Below, piece by piece: positions 35,501 through 44,901 of a stretch of 64,000 nucleotides of DNA. Origin of the DNA: Pseudanabaena sp. FACHB-1998 (lineage in GTDB: Bacteria > Cyanobacteriota > Cyanobacteriia > Pseudanabaenales > Pseudanabaenaceae); contig NZ_JACJQA010000031.1 of NCBI RefSeq assembly GCF_014696355.1, positions 1-64,000 of the forward strand. The letters run 5' to 3'. The notes under the pieces are model-generated. The model worked only from the letters and a program-made list of their open reading frames with translations, was not told where the DNA came from and ran no database searches. A program made the position numbers and the translations under genes. Each line of letters starts with the position of its first letter. Position 1 is the stretch's first letter.

Positions 35501-38500
35501 TGGCACAACCAATGGTTCTGTTACTTTTGCCAATACTATTACTAGTCCTGTCACTTCGGCTTTATCTATTAATACTAATTCGGGTAATGTCACATTTAGC
35601 AATGCGATCGCCTCTAACGGTCAATCCCTTGGCGATTTAACGATCGCTTCCACTGGAACCACAAGTTTTGCTAGTACTGTTTTCGCCAATAGCATTACCT
35701 CAAATTTGGGCAATACTATCATCAATGCTGATTTAGTTGCGACAGGCGCAAATGGAATTACACTCCGCAACTTTACTGTTAATGGCAATGTGTCATTAGT
35801 TGGCGATGAACTTGATTTTAATGGGATTGCTTCAGGTACTGGCAATCTCACACTCAAGCCAGTTACGGTTAGTCAACCCATTGCGATCGGAGGAGCTATT
35901 AATACAAATGGCATTCTCGACCTGACAACTACGGATCTTGTTGCTTTTGCTGGGGGTACTTTTAGTTCCCTAACCATTGGTAATCTATTAGGAACTGGCG
36001 CAATTACTTTTATTGGAAATACAAGTTTCGCGCAGCCGACGATTGTGCGATCGCCCCTTGGTGCTGGCAACGTCACAATTAACAACAATATTACTGCTAC
36101 GGGAAGTCTTACCGTAGAATCTGGAACTACAATCTCGATTGCCAATAATGCTCAAATCACTTCGTCAGGCGGAGCTTTAAATGTTGTTCTAAATTCTGAT
36201 CGCGATGCTAATACTAATATTACTAATAGAGGTAACATTTCCATAGCTTCAGGTAGTTTAATCAATAGTAGTGGCGGAGATATTGTCTTGGGTAGTGGAG
36301 CAAACCCTCTTACTATACCCACTATATTTGCTCCCTTTGCTAATTTTAATATCACCGTTAATGGCACAATCGATGCAGCAGGAGGTAATATCACTCTGAA
36401 TGGTGGTAACTTCTCTAATCTTAGTGGAAATAACATTGGTGTTCAGATTAGTAATGGTGGTCAAATTCTAACTAATGGCACTGGCAATGTTGTAATCACA
36501 GGTTTCAGTGGAACTGGTATTTCTGATAATAAGGGAATTGAAATTTTCGGTTCTGGTTCTATCATTCAGGCTTCCAATGGCAACATCACATTAACTGGAG
36601 CTACTGGTGGAAATAGTAGCAATACCGACGGGATCAGAATTACCAATAGCGCGATCATCCAAACCACAGGAACAGGTAATCTCAATCTCTCAGGACGAAG
36701 TACTGACACAAACTCCAGAGGCAGAGGAATTTTGGTGATTGGGGCGACTTTGGCAGCAATTGGTACTGGCAATATTACCTTAACAGGAACTGGAGGAACA
36801 GGTTCTCTTGATAACTTTGGAATTAGTCTCGGCAGTACTGCTGGGGTAACAGGACAAATTATTACTACAAGTGGTTCAATCTCGCTAACTGGAGATAGTC
36901 GCAGTACATTCTTCAACAACAATAAGGGTGTACTGTTGGATGGCAATATCACTGTCAGAGCTAATGGTAATGGCAATATCGCCATTACAGGTTTAGGCGG
37001 TAATGGTAACTCCAATAATCATGGCGTGGAAATTCGGAATACTGGGACGGTGGTGGAAGCGGCTAATGGCAACATCACCATTACAGGTACTGGCAACGGT
37101 ACGACTAGCGCTAATAATGGTATTTTGATAACCAATGATGCCCTTATCCGCACTACAGGCTCTGGTAATCTGGATTTGTCTGGCAATAGCAATTCAAATG
37201 GCAATACTAGCTCTGGCATCGTAATTAGTCGCGCTATTCTAGATGCGATCGGGACAGGGAATATTACTTTAACTGGCAATAGTGGCACGGGCGCAGCTAG
37301 TGTCGGGGTGAGCATTAGTAGCAATTCCACTTTGAATTCAAGTTTGATCCGTACTGCGGATGGATCGATTACGATCATAGGTACGAGCAATGCAGCTACA
37401 GGAGATAACAATCAAGGCGTACTTTTAGGCGGCAATGTCACGATTTTTGCAGCTAATAATAATGCTAATTTGACCATTACTGGCACTGGTGGTCTGGGAA
37501 CAAATAATAACCAAGGTATACGCGTTGATTTAGGAACTTCTACAATTCGGTTAGGTAGCCTTGGTAATCTCTTGTTAACGGGAACGGGCAGAGGTACTGG
37601 TATTGGTAATCACGGTATTTTTGTAAGTTCGGGAAATGTAGATGCACTTGGCACTGGCTCTGTCACTTTTACAGGATTTGCTCCCGTTAATAGCTTTGGA
37701 ATCTTATTGAGCAATGCCAATATTAAGCCCACCAATACAAGCGGTTTACTGAGATTTAGTGCTGATGAAATCGATAGCAATGGTTTAAGTAATATCAGTG
37801 GCACAGGTTTGTTATTTATTGAGCCTGTTACTGCTACCCGCAATATTGTAATCGGTGGGATCGCCAACGCTAACGATGGCAATCTCGAAGTTAGTAACGC
37901 ATTGGTAAACGACTTACAAAATGGATTCTCTCAAATCTTTATTGGTCGTACCGATAGCAGTGGGCTTATTTCTTTAGCTGGAAATGCTACTTTCGCTAGT
38001 TCCTTAACTTTGCGATCGCCTCTTAGCACGGGCGCAATTAATACTTCAGGATTTAACTTCCGCAATATTACGGGCGATGTCACCTTCCTCGCCAATCAAA
38101 ATATCACCGCAGGCAATATTATCGCATCGGGTAATGCCACTTCCCTGACAAGTACTTCAGGCGCGATCGATACTTCCTCAGGGACTATTGACACCAGTGC
38201 TGATGGGAATGGTGGCAATATTATTTTTAGCTCAGTTACGGGATTAACTGTTGGTAGTCTCAATACTGCATCCAAGATCACTGGTAATGCTGGAGCGATC
38301 GCCTTTGGTAATGGTAACATCACCATCAATGGTTCTAGTATTAATGTTTCTAGTGTTAATGGAACAGTTCCTAATCTTAACTTTGCCTTCCCAGTCATTC
38401 TAAATAGCCCTAATTTAACAATTACCGCGACCACAGGAGGAGCTAACGGAGGAGTGAGCTTTGCGAATACCCTTAGCGGTACAACGGCAGGAGTAAATAA

Positions 38501-41500
38501 CCTCACAATTGATGCGGGCACGGGTAATCTCACCTTTAGTGGCGCGGTTGGTTCCAATGCAGTTCCGTTAGGAAATCTGATTGCTAATAGCACTGGACTC
38601 ACCAGATTTAGTAATACAGTTAGTGCGGCGAGTTTAACGACCAACGCGGGAGGCTCAACGGAAGTTAATGGCAATATCACAACCTTGGGTAATCAAACCT
38701 TTAATGACAATGTGATTGTCGGGACAGGGATTACAGATATTACTTTCGACGCTGATTCTAATAGTGACAGTGTTGGTACTTTCAGTAATCTTGGTACAGT
38801 CAATGGAACAGGCAAAAATATTTCTATTCGGGCGGCAAGTCTCAATATTGGCGGAGATATTACTGCTGACAAGCTGACTCTGATTCCTTCGATTCCTAAT
38901 CCGACAATCGCGATCGGATCTAGTGCATCAGGAAATTTTGTTATTTCGGATACTGCCATTCCATTTCTAAAAGCTAACCTCGTAGCGATCGCGGTAAATA
39001 ATAATGATGTCAATATTGGCACTAATCAAGCCTTTGCCAATGGCACGAGCTTAGAAATTGGCACTGCTGCTTCCCCCGCTAGTTCCATTATTGCGGTTCC
39101 CAACTTCACCTTGAACTTTAATGTTAATGGCAACCTAAGCCTTGCCGCTAGTAACATTCAACTAGGCAATACCAACGTTGGCGGGGATCTGACCTTCACA
39201 AATCCTCTGACTTTAGGTCAGAGTACGGGTAGCCTTACGGTCAATGGCACTACCAAGTTCTTAATTAATAATCCAGATACTGATATTATTCTCAGACGTG
39301 GCAATCTTCTTAAGGGAGGCGTGAGCTTTGCGGGTAGTCAGAGCTTGACTATGCGCGATTTGGATCTAAATAACATTGCCGAAAATTCTTCGATTACGAA
39401 CTTGCCTACTAACTTCCGCGACTTGGTTTTAACTCTAGAAAATAGCACCATCAATTTATCACAGACCTCGCTAACAGGTAAATTGGAACTGACTGGGCGA
39501 GATGTGATAATTGATCAAGATGTAGTGGCGACCGCAGCCAGTTTAAGGGGCGGCAATATTACGATCGCTCGCAACTTTACGACTACTGACAGCAGCTTTT
39601 TGGGTTTCTCGCTCGATATTGATAGTAGTGGTACTTTTAGGATTAGCCCCACTTCCAAGATTAATGTTGCAGGTGAATTTTTTGATAGTGGTACTGGCAA
39701 CAATGCGATCGCGGGCAACATTACGGCTAACTCAGTCTTTTTCAATAGACCAGTTAATCTCGTTGGCGATACGACCATTGTTAGCAGTAATTCCATGCGT
39801 TTCTTTAGGAATATCAATGGTGGATTTGCTCTAAATTTAGATGCAAATGGTAATCAGATCTCTCTATCACAGGTGGGTGATATTACACCTCTAAGCAGCT
39901 TCGCGATCGCCCCTAGTACTACCCTCACACCCTATTCCAGCTTCTCAGAATCATCTTTTGATAAAGATAATATCAATATCAATGTCACTGGTAATATTTC
40001 CCTCGGCAATGTGATCAATGACCGTGATAGCTCCATCACCCTTAGCAGCCAAGGCGCAATTAATATCGGTAACATAAACACTGCGCCAACTACAGGTAAT
40101 GCGGGCAACGTCACCATCACCGCCCTGCAAAATCTCACTACGGGTAACATTAACGCCAGTGCGATCGCTGCTCTGGGTGGTAATGTGCGGCTTACTAGCA
40201 GCAATGGCAGCATTAGTACAGGGGATGTTAATACATCGGGCAGCACAGGCGGCGAGATTTTCTATAACGCAAGTACGGCGATTAATGCAGGTCGGCTTAA
40301 TGCTTCGGGAAGGGATAAAGCTGGGAATGTCACCCTTGATCCTAGTGGTGATGTAGTTGTTTCCTCTATTGATGCCTCTAGCCTCACCCAAGGCGGCAAC
40401 GTCACTTTGGTTAGTACAGGGGGCAACCTCAAAATTACGGATACAATTTTAAGTAGCATCACCTCCTCTTGTATTGGCTCTAGTATTTGTACTGTAGGCG
40501 GCTTAGGCGGTAGCATCTCACTGCAAACAGGAGGTTTAAATTCTTTTGTGGTGGGTGATGCTACGGTAAATGGTTCTAGGGGCATCTTAAACGCAGGGCT
40601 ATCAACCCTAAACTTAGGAACTACGATTCCCGTGTTGTTGGGAAGTACATTCACCGAGGGAGGTATCTCTATTTCTCCTGGAGGATTTGCACCCATTATT
40701 ACGATTAGAATTCCGTCCGATCCCACCTTTGAACCTCCGAAAGTCCCTGAAAAAGTCCTTGTCACAGATCCCATTGAAGAGAAACTATTGGGAATTCGCG
40801 ATATTGCCAAAAAAGAAGCCGATCGCTATTTAACTGAAGGCAGACTAGACAAAGCCTTTGATGCCATAGAAAGAGCTTATGCCTCTGAGCTAGAGATATT
40901 TACGGGGAACGCTGTTGGCAATTCGGGTATCACCATTGAGAAGACCCAAGATTTACTTTCGACTGTGGCTCAACAAACAGGAGATGTTGCGGCTTTGATT
41001 TACCCTGTCTTACTGAATAATCGCATTGAAATTTTGGTTATTCCACCTAAAGAAAAAGGTGTTCCCTTCCGGCGCTTTACCCTTGCCGCCAATCAAGAGA
41101 TCGTGGAAACCGTAGTAAATGATTATCGAAACAATTTGAGAGATGTGGGTTCTAATGACTATTTAGAACAATCTCAAAAACTCTATGATTGGATTATTCG
41201 TCCCATCGATAAAGAATTGAAGGCGATGAAGGTCAATACCTTGGTGTTTGTGATGGATGGAGGCTTACGAGTTTCACCTCCTGCGTCTTTACACGATGGT
41301 AAGCAATTTTTGATAGAACGCTATGCGATCGCCAACATCCCCTCAATGCGGGTTACTCGTGTCGAAGAGCGCGATCGCAAGGCAACCCGTGTATTAGCGA
41401 TGGGACTTACGGAATCAGTGGAAGGCTTTAGCGCTTTACCATCGGTGGATATAGAAATTAAAACTATATCCGCAGAGGTCTTAAAAGGTGCTTTCTTCCT

Positions 41501-42041
41501 CAACAAGGAATTTACCGTCAATAATCTTCAGAACCAAAGACAGCAAGGTATCTATAATATTTTGCACTTAGGAACCCATGCAAAATTTGTCAGTGATACG
41601 AATAAAGATTCCTTTATTCAGTTTTGGGATAGTCGCTTACAGTTAAGTCAAATTCCTAAGTTGCGATTTGACAGCCCTGTGATCGATATGCTTACTTTAA
41701 GTGCTTGTCAGACTGCGGTTGGCAACAACTTAGGGATTAGCGGACTCGCCGTAGAATCTGGCGCAAGAAGTGTTTTGGCTTCGCTCTGGGAAGTCTCAGA
41801 TACTGGAACTGCTCCGTTAATGATTAGTTTTTATAATGCTTTCCCTGATGCAGTGAATAAAGCTCAAGCAATGCAAACTGCCCAAATTAATCTGTTATTG
41901 GGTAAAGTTAATGTCCGCAATAGTCAAATTACGGGTATTCAAGGTTTCCCAAACATTCCTTTGCCTTCAGGTTCGAGTGACATTGATCTAAGTCATCCTT
42001 TCTACTGGTCATCATTTATCCTCGTCGGTAATTGGCTATAA
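32538..42041 (+). CDS. Giant two-partner-secretion exoprotein with C-terminal CHAT protease domain
   Basis: ATG 32538 opens 3167 residues. A long signal peptide (about 1-45, ending ATQAQ) precedes a TPS/haemagglutinin-activity domain at about 45-330: NLYNSFDKFNVPNSGVIFN, SNILGTIES, NLYLLNPNGIVFGVNSRLDIGG. A beta-helical shaft of Gly/Asn/Thr/Ser repeats (GNITLTG, GTGNLTLS) follows to about 2730. Residues about 1290-1720 include tandem units of roughly 90-100 residues containing GNITLTG-TGG and NNGI/NHGV. The last 400 residues switch to charged, helical sequence and form a CHAT domain: His3014 in ILHLGTHAKF, Cys3057 in LSACQTAVG, then SGARSVLASLWEV and HPFYWSSFILVG. It should be exported by a TpsB protein (candidate at 18557) with a caspase-like protease at the end. 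Confidence 0.9.
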   Translation: MFLSNRSASNSLMAGLLLKARRFGVFSIVALTSTLVMPSLATQAQITTDGSTATEVKGNVIAPTGQGTANGGNLYNSFDKFNVPNSGVIFNTGTSSVDGAKVNNIINRVTGDTPSNILGTIESRQAFPNANLYLLNPNGIVFGVNSRLDIGGSFYANTGTSLSFDQNQKFNVDKNSLSFPSGDPKSIQFAVAQPAAIINQGNLSVDAGKNISLTAGTIINTGNLSAPAGNVNVAAVAGNSQVELRSPDLVLGLAVTKNAVPTTWNGTISALPKLAELLTGKAAQANQVVVKPDGSIALVASPAVSDIVVKDGMAIASGTINVSSNISKGGNVGIFGDQVGLVNAQINASGVTGGGTVLIGGNLQGKGIAPNALQTYIDASSNIFANGLLTGDGGKVIIWSDRSTQFYGAIAARGGDLSGNGGFVEVSGKENLDYRGNTDTRALNGTTGTLLLDPTNITVAFSGSATLNDASAFTNTPGSVTISSSLIDSATSNVVLQATNDISFSNPINIGNLAIGITAQAGNSITVNSAITTNGGNVRLIANDPAFATGAGNISINAPITTNGGAIDVQIIGAGQLSVNGNLTSSTGNINLIGNSTSANGISLAGFNNQISSSSGTITINGTTSATNGNGLFVSGTGSVAITSTNGTINLSGNSIGALGGNGILFSQVFTGNSTTVQTNGNINFTGNVANPVSLGINIQSPAGGNLTISSGSGNLTFTSDKSSFPNTGIVGTGNITLQAFSNNAALVIDGSTINVSGNATNVFLDSSFTGLLGSTNTFNQVIIGNSSSNNAIALNNNLFIGTPNFAPISIRTGNTFNGGGFAINTSQSAFNLVANQGINNLGDLLTDGKDITISSSLGNIISSANTVISSFSTDIGGGNISITANNGLLNLQGLDSGTTSAFPNNAGNITLVSAGQISFGNIRANRGNASGNAGTLSVTAGANSNIVITGNTVNLSAFNGSSSNLTFSRPVVIDNSAAGSSLTIDTTGTTNGSVTFANTITSPVTSALSINTNSGNVTFSNAIASNGQSLGDLTIASTGTTSFASTVFANSITSNLGNTIINADLVATGANGITLRNFTVNGNVSLVGDELDFNGIASGTGNLTLKPVTVSQPIAIGGAINTNGILDLTTTDLVAFAGGTFSSLTIGNLLGTGAITFIGNTSFAQPTIVRSPLGAGNVTINNNITATGSLTVESGTTISIANNAQITSSGGALNVVLNSDRDANTNITNRGNISIASGSLINSSGGDIVLGSGANPLTIPTIFAPFANFNITVNGTIDAAGGNITLNGGNFSNLSGNNIGVQISNGGQILTNGTGNVVITGFSGTGISDNKGIEIFGSGSIIQASNGNITLTGATGGNSSNTDGIRITNSAIIQTTGTGNLNLSGRSTDTNSRGRGILVIGATLAAIGTGNITLTGTGGTGSLDNFGISLGSTAGVTGQIITTSGSISLTGDSRSTFFNNNKGVLLDGNITVRANGNGNIAITGLGGNGNSNNHGVEIRNTGTVVEAANGNITITGTGNGTTSANNGILITNDALIRTTGSGNLDLSGNSNSNGNTSSGIVISRAILDAIGTGNITLTGNSGTGAASVGVSISSNSTLNSSLIRTADGSITIIGTSNAATGDNNQGVLLGGNVTIFAANNNANLTITGTGGLGTNNNQGIRVDLGTSTIRLGSLGNLLLTGTGRGTGIGNHGIFVSSGNVDALGTGSVTFTGFAPVNSFGILLSNANIKPTNTSGLLRFSADEIDSNGLSNISGTGLLFIEPVTATRNIVIGGIANANDGNLEVSNALVNDLQNGFSQIFIGRTDSSGLISLAGNATFASSLTLRSPLSTGAINTSGFNFRNITGDVTFLANQNITAGNIIASGNATSLTSTSGAIDTSSGTIDTSADGNGGNIIFSSVTGLTVGSLNTASKITGNAGAIAFGNGNITINGSSINVSSVNGTVPNLNFAFPVILNSPNLTITATTGGANGGVSFANTLSGTTAGVNNLTIDAGTGNLTFSGAVGSNAVPLGNLIANSTGLTRFSNTVSAASLTTNAGGSTEVNGNITTLGNQTFNDNVIVGTGITDITFDADSNSDSVGTFSNLGTVNGTGKNISIRAASLNIGGDITADKLTLIPSIPNPTIAIGSSASGNFVISDTAIPFLKANLVAIAVNNNDVNIGTNQAFANGTSLEIGTAASPASSIIAVPNFTLNFNVNGNLSLAASNIQLGNTNVGGDLTFTNPLTLGQSTGSLTVNGTTKFLINNPDTDIILRRGNLLKGGVSFAGSQSLTMRDLDLNNIAENSSITNLPTNFRDLVLTLENSTINLSQTSLTGKLELTGRDVIIDQDVVATAASLRGGNITIARNFTTTDSSFLGFSLDIDSSGTFRISPTSKINVAGEFFDSGTGNNAIAGNITANSVFFNRPVNLVGDTTIVSSNSMRFFRNINGGFALNLDANGNQISLSQVGDITPLSSFAIAPSTTLTPYSSFSESSFDKDNININVTGNISLGNVINDRDSSITLSSQGAINIGNINTAPTTGNAGNVTITALQNLTTGNINASAIAALGGNVRLTSSNGSISTGDVNTSGSTGGEIFYNASTAINAGRLNASGRDKAGNVTLDPSGDVVVSSIDASSLTQGGNVTLVSTGGNLKITDTILSSITSSCIGSSICTVGGLGGSISLQTGGLNSFVVGDATVNGSRGILNAGLSTLNLGTTIPVLLGSTFTEGGISISPGGFAPIITIRIPSDPTFEPPKVPEKVLVTDPIEEKLLGIRDIAKKEADRYLTEGRLDKAFDAIERAYASELEIFTGNAVGNSGITIEKTQDLLSTVAQQTGDVAALIYPVLLNNRIEILVIPPKEKGVPFRRFTLAANQEIVETVVNDYRNNLRDVGSNDYLEQSQKLYDWIIRPIDKELKAMKVNTLVFVMDGGLRVSPPASLHDGKQFLIERYAIANIPSMRVTRVEERDRKATRVLAMGLTESVEGFSALPSVDIEIKTISAEVLKGAFFLNKEFTVNNLQNQRQQGIYNILHLGTHAKFVSDTNKDSFIQFWDSRLQLSQIPKLRFDSPVIDMLTLSACQTAVGNNLGISGLAVESGARSVLASLWEVSDTGTAPLMISFYNAFPDAVNKAQAMQTAQINLLLGKVNVRNSQITGIQGFPNIPLPSGSSDIDLSHPFYWSSFILVGNWL

Positions 42042-42080
42042 AAAAATTGAGAACGTTGCTTTGCAACGTTCTCAATTTTT
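42042..42080. terminator. Terminator of the giant gene
   Basis: Eighteen-base perfect arms (AAAAATTGAGAACGTTGC) with loop TTT start at the base after the stop codon and end in a T-run. Confidence 0.8.
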
Positions 42081-42087
42081 TATTATG

Positions 42088-42110
42088 AAAGGCTCCCTTT
42101 GGGAGCTTTT
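42088..42110. terminator. Terminator of the M23 peptidase gene
   Basis: A ten-base stem, AAAGGCTCCC with GGGAGCTTTT (one G-T pair), has loop TTT and lies four bases beyond the M23 gene's stop. Opposed terminators stand back to back between the convergent genes. Confidence 0.65.
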
Positions 42111-42113
42111 TGC

Positions 42114-43052
42114 TTAGTCTTTAAAACTATTAGAAGCGAGATCGAGGGTTACTTGGCGCAGTTGCAAATAATCCATCGGATCGACGGCAGTTTTGCCATC
42201 GGGTTGAATTTCAAAATGGAGATGAGGTCCCGTACTGCGTCCTGTCGTGCCAACTTCCGCGATCGCTTGTCCCTTATTTACCACTTGCCCCTTCGATACA
42301 TAGACCTTATTGGTATGGGCATAGAGAGTTAAAGAGCCGTCATTATGTCGCAGTTCCACAATATTGCCATAGCCGCCATTCGTCCAACCTGCATCGGTCA
42401 CGACTCCCTCGGCTGCTGCAAAAATTGGCGTACCCGTAGGAGCCGCAAAATCCACACCTTTATGTAATTTCCGCTCTCCCGTCACAGGATGGATGCGCCA
42501 TCCAAAGCCCGAACTAATAATTGCGCCTGTAATCGGAATTGTGAAATTAGAAATACTACCCAGATCGATCGCGGCAATATTCTGAGGGAGTTGCATCGAC
42601 CAACGACCGGGCTGCTTGGACTTAAGCTTTAAGTCTTGAGGATTAATGGTCACTTCAGGCGAAAATTCCACCACCATTCGGGTTGTATTGGCATCGACCT
42701 GTCCTACTCTGACCGACTGCACACCTTTTCCCACCCTGCGGCGCACCGTTGGTCCCTGATAAACAATTCCAGGTAAATCAATCACAATACGAGGGGGATT
42801 ATTAATCACTACTCCCTTCGGCTCAATATCATTTTTGAGAGAGAACTCAATTTTGCTATCGGCTAAATCATACACAAAGGTTTCGAGGCGATTTGCCTGA
42901 GCAATTGGTGCGGCGATCGCTAAACTGCTTACCAAGCCTGTGAAGGCGAGTAATAGTGAGCGCGTATTTAGCGGCTGCGATTTAAGGCGAGGCTTTTGTC
43001 CTTGCTTTAAATCACAAACTAATGAGAGAAGGCGAGAGGAAGGGTTTTGCAT
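42114..43052 (-). CDS. AMIN-domain M23 peptidoglycan endopeptidase
   Basis: The 312-residue protein has an N-terminal cytoplasmic stub, a signal/anchor helix at 32-53 (LLLAFTGLVSSLAIAAP), an AMIN domain at about 57-155 (FVYDLADSKIEFSL, PPRIVIDLPG) and an M23 LytM-type domain at about 175-295. Zinc and catalytic residues are visible: His197 and Asp201 in HKGVDFAAP, His246 in YAHTN, His277 and His279 in GPHLHFEI. AMIN targets periplasmic cell-wall sites, and M23 cuts peptide crosslinks, so a role in septum splitting or wall remodelling is likely. Confidence 0.93.
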   Translation of the reverse strand: MQNPSSRLLSLVCDLKQGQKPRLKSQPLNTRSLLLAFTGLVSSLAIAAPIAQANRLETFVYDLADSKIEFSLKNDIEPKGVVINNPPRIVIDLPGIVYQGPTVRRRVGKGVQSVRVGQVDANTTRMVVEFSPEVTINPQDLKLKSKQPGRWSMQLPQNIAAIDLGSISNFTIPITGAIISSGFGWRIHPVTGERKLHKGVDFAAPTGTPIFAAAEGVVTDAGWTNGGYGNIVELRHNDGSLTLYAHTNKVYVSKGQVVNKGQAIAEVGTTGRSTGPHLHFEIQPDGKTAVDPMDYLQLRQVTLDLASNSFKD

Positions 43053-43381
43053 TGGAACGTTGCGCTAGAGGAGGGTTAAGGGCAAGCTACAAGCATTACA
43101 GAATTGCTTAGGTTGACTAAAAGCATCGCTTCTAATCACTTGTAGATCACTTGTAGAAAGCTAGGAATAAATACTCTGATAATTTGCGTAACGAGAACGA
43201 GTGAGATTTTACATCAATTTGGAGAAAATATGACAACTCGCGATTAATGAACCCTCAGAAATATTTTAAAAGTGCGGCTTCGCCGCACTTTTAAAATATT
43301 TCTGGCTTCAAGTTATTAATGAAGATCTAAGCAGTATATTTGTTGCAGCTTTATTCACTGCTTTAAAATTGGCGCTAAATT
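43053..43381. other. 329-base divergent intergenic region
   Basis: It separates the M23 gene (minus) from pyrF-pyrE (plus). It holds both promoters and the hairpin at 43256-43304; nothing else is visible. Confidence 0.5.
43256..43304. repeat. Perfect hairpin with GCTTCGC tip
   Basis: Twenty-three-base arms (CAGAAATATTTTAAAAGTGC + GGC) enclose loop TTC. The inner arms are almost the same as in the terminator at 12262. It lies between divergent genes, where a terminator is not expected. Confidence 0.75.
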
Positions 43382-44893
43382 ATGAGCTTTGCCTCGAAAC
43401 TCAGGACAGCGATCGCCACAAATCAGAGCATCCTCTGTTTGGGACTAGATCCTAACCCCGAAGTGATGCCTGCTAAATATAAAGTGAAATATGATGCGGA
43501 GATTAACTCCGATGTGTATCACGATCGCGCCGTCGCTTATCTCTGGGAATGGATGAACTTTATCATTCAGTCCACGGCGGATCTGGTCTGTGCCTACAAA
43601 CCGACCTTAGGGTTTTATACGGCCTTAGGGGCTGGAGGCTTGGAGCTATTAGCGAAGACCTTGGCGGCGATTCCGCCCGAGATTCCGATCATTTTGGACG
43701 CGAAGCACGCCGATCTCAATAGCAGTACGGTGATGGCAAGAACTGCCTTTGAGCAATGGGGCGTAGATGCGATTACCCTGAGTCCTTATATTGGGCAAGA
43801 TTTGGCGGCACGTTTTTTGATGTATCCCGAAAAAGCCATTTTTGTTAGCTGCTATTCGTCTAACGCCACAGCTCAAGGCTTTCAGGAATATCCCAATCGA
43901 GAGCAGCCTTTATATCTCAATGTTGTGCAGAATTGCCAAGCTTGGGCGGGGACGGAGAATTTAGCCCTAGAGGTCGGAGCCGCCAATCCTGCGGCTCTAG
44001 CAAAGGTGCGATCGCTTGCCCCTGAGCGTTTAATCTTAGCTCGGAGTATTTGGGCGAATAGTTTAGCCAGTGGTCAAAAGATTGAGAATTTGGGCGCAAT
44101 TCTGGAGGCGGGACTGGATGCCACTAGTGGCGGCTTGATATTGCCTGTGAATCAGGATGCTCTGGCGCTCGGTGAGCCTGCCCAATTAGTGCGATCGCTA
44201 CGGGATGAAGTTAACCAAGCGATCGCTACTACCGCAAAAGATCGTCCTAGCTGCGATCTATGGATGCCAAATGTTTGCCTCCTCGATCAGCAGGGACATC
44301 CCCATGCGAATTTGATTTTGCAATTATTTGACATTGGTTGCATCACCTTTGAGGAGACAGTGCAAGCCTCTGGACAGGTTTTTCCCTATTACATTGATTT
44401 GCGGCGAATTATCTCTAACCCCCAAGTATTTGATGCGGTAATTAATACTTACGCCGAAATTTTACAAAATTTAAAATTCGATCGCATTGCAGGGATTCCC
44501 TACGGCTCTTTGCCCACGGCTTCGGGCTTAGCCCTGAGACTTAATTTCCCACTAATTTTTCCGCGCAAAGAGGTCAAAGCCTATGGCGCGAGACGCTTAA
44601 TTGAAGGCAATTACGAAACTGGCGAAACGATTGTGGTGGTCGATGATATTTTGATTTCTGGCAAAAGTGCGATCGAAGGGGCGCAAAAAATTGAAAGCTG
44701 TGGCTTAAAGGTGCGTGACATCGTGGTATTCATCGATCATGAGGCGGGAGTACGCGATCGCATTGCCAAAAGTGGATATTCACCCCACGCGGTGTTAAAA
44801 ATCTCGGAAATAAATGAGACACTATATCAATCAGGGCGTATAAATGAGAAACAATTTCTTGCTTTGTCACATTCATCCAGCGATATCGATTAG
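43382..44893 (+). CDS. pyrF-pyrE: Fused orotidine-5'-phosphate decarboxylase / orotate phosphoribosyltransferase
   Basis: The 503-residue protein joins two enzymes of UMP synthesis. The decarboxylase (about 1-275) has the catalytic LDAKHADLNS motif with Lys108 and Asp111 and belongs to the class with the GLDPNPEVMP start. The phosphoribosyltransferase (about 295-490) has the PRPP motif IVVVDDILISGKSA with Asp421-Asp422. The order decarboxylase-transferase is the reverse of eukaryotic UMP synthase and is the known cyanobacterial arrangement. It is followed after eight bases by an exported protein gene on the same strand. Confidence 0.95.
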   Translation: MSFASKLRTAIATNQSILCLGLDPNPEVMPAKYKVKYDAEINSDVYHDRAVAYLWEWMNFIIQSTADLVCAYKPTLGFYTALGAGGLELLAKTLAAIPPEIPIILDAKHADLNSSTVMARTAFEQWGVDAITLSPYIGQDLAARFLMYPEKAIFVSCYSSNATAQGFQEYPNREQPLYLNVVQNCQAWAGTENLALEVGAANPAALAKVRSLAPERLILARSIWANSLASGQKIENLGAILEAGLDATSGGLILPVNQDALALGEPAQLVRSLRDEVNQAIATTAKDRPSCDLWMPNVCLLDQQGHPHANLILQLFDIGCITFEETVQASGQVFPYYIDLRRIISNPQVFDAVINTYAEILQNLKFDRIAGIPYGSLPTASGLALRLNFPLIFPRKEVKAYGARRLIEGNYETGETIVVVDDILISGKSAIEGAQKIESCGLKVRDIVVFIDHEAGVRDRIAKSGYSPHAVLKISEINETLYQSGRINEKQFLALSHSSSDID

Positions 44894-44901
44894 GGTTACG
44901 C

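Noticed and set aside
34094-40810. Many long minus-strand frames opposite the giant exoprotein
   Set aside because: They arise from the Asn/Thr/Gly/Ser codon bias of the repeats; their Leu/Val/Pro-rich products show no domain pattern.
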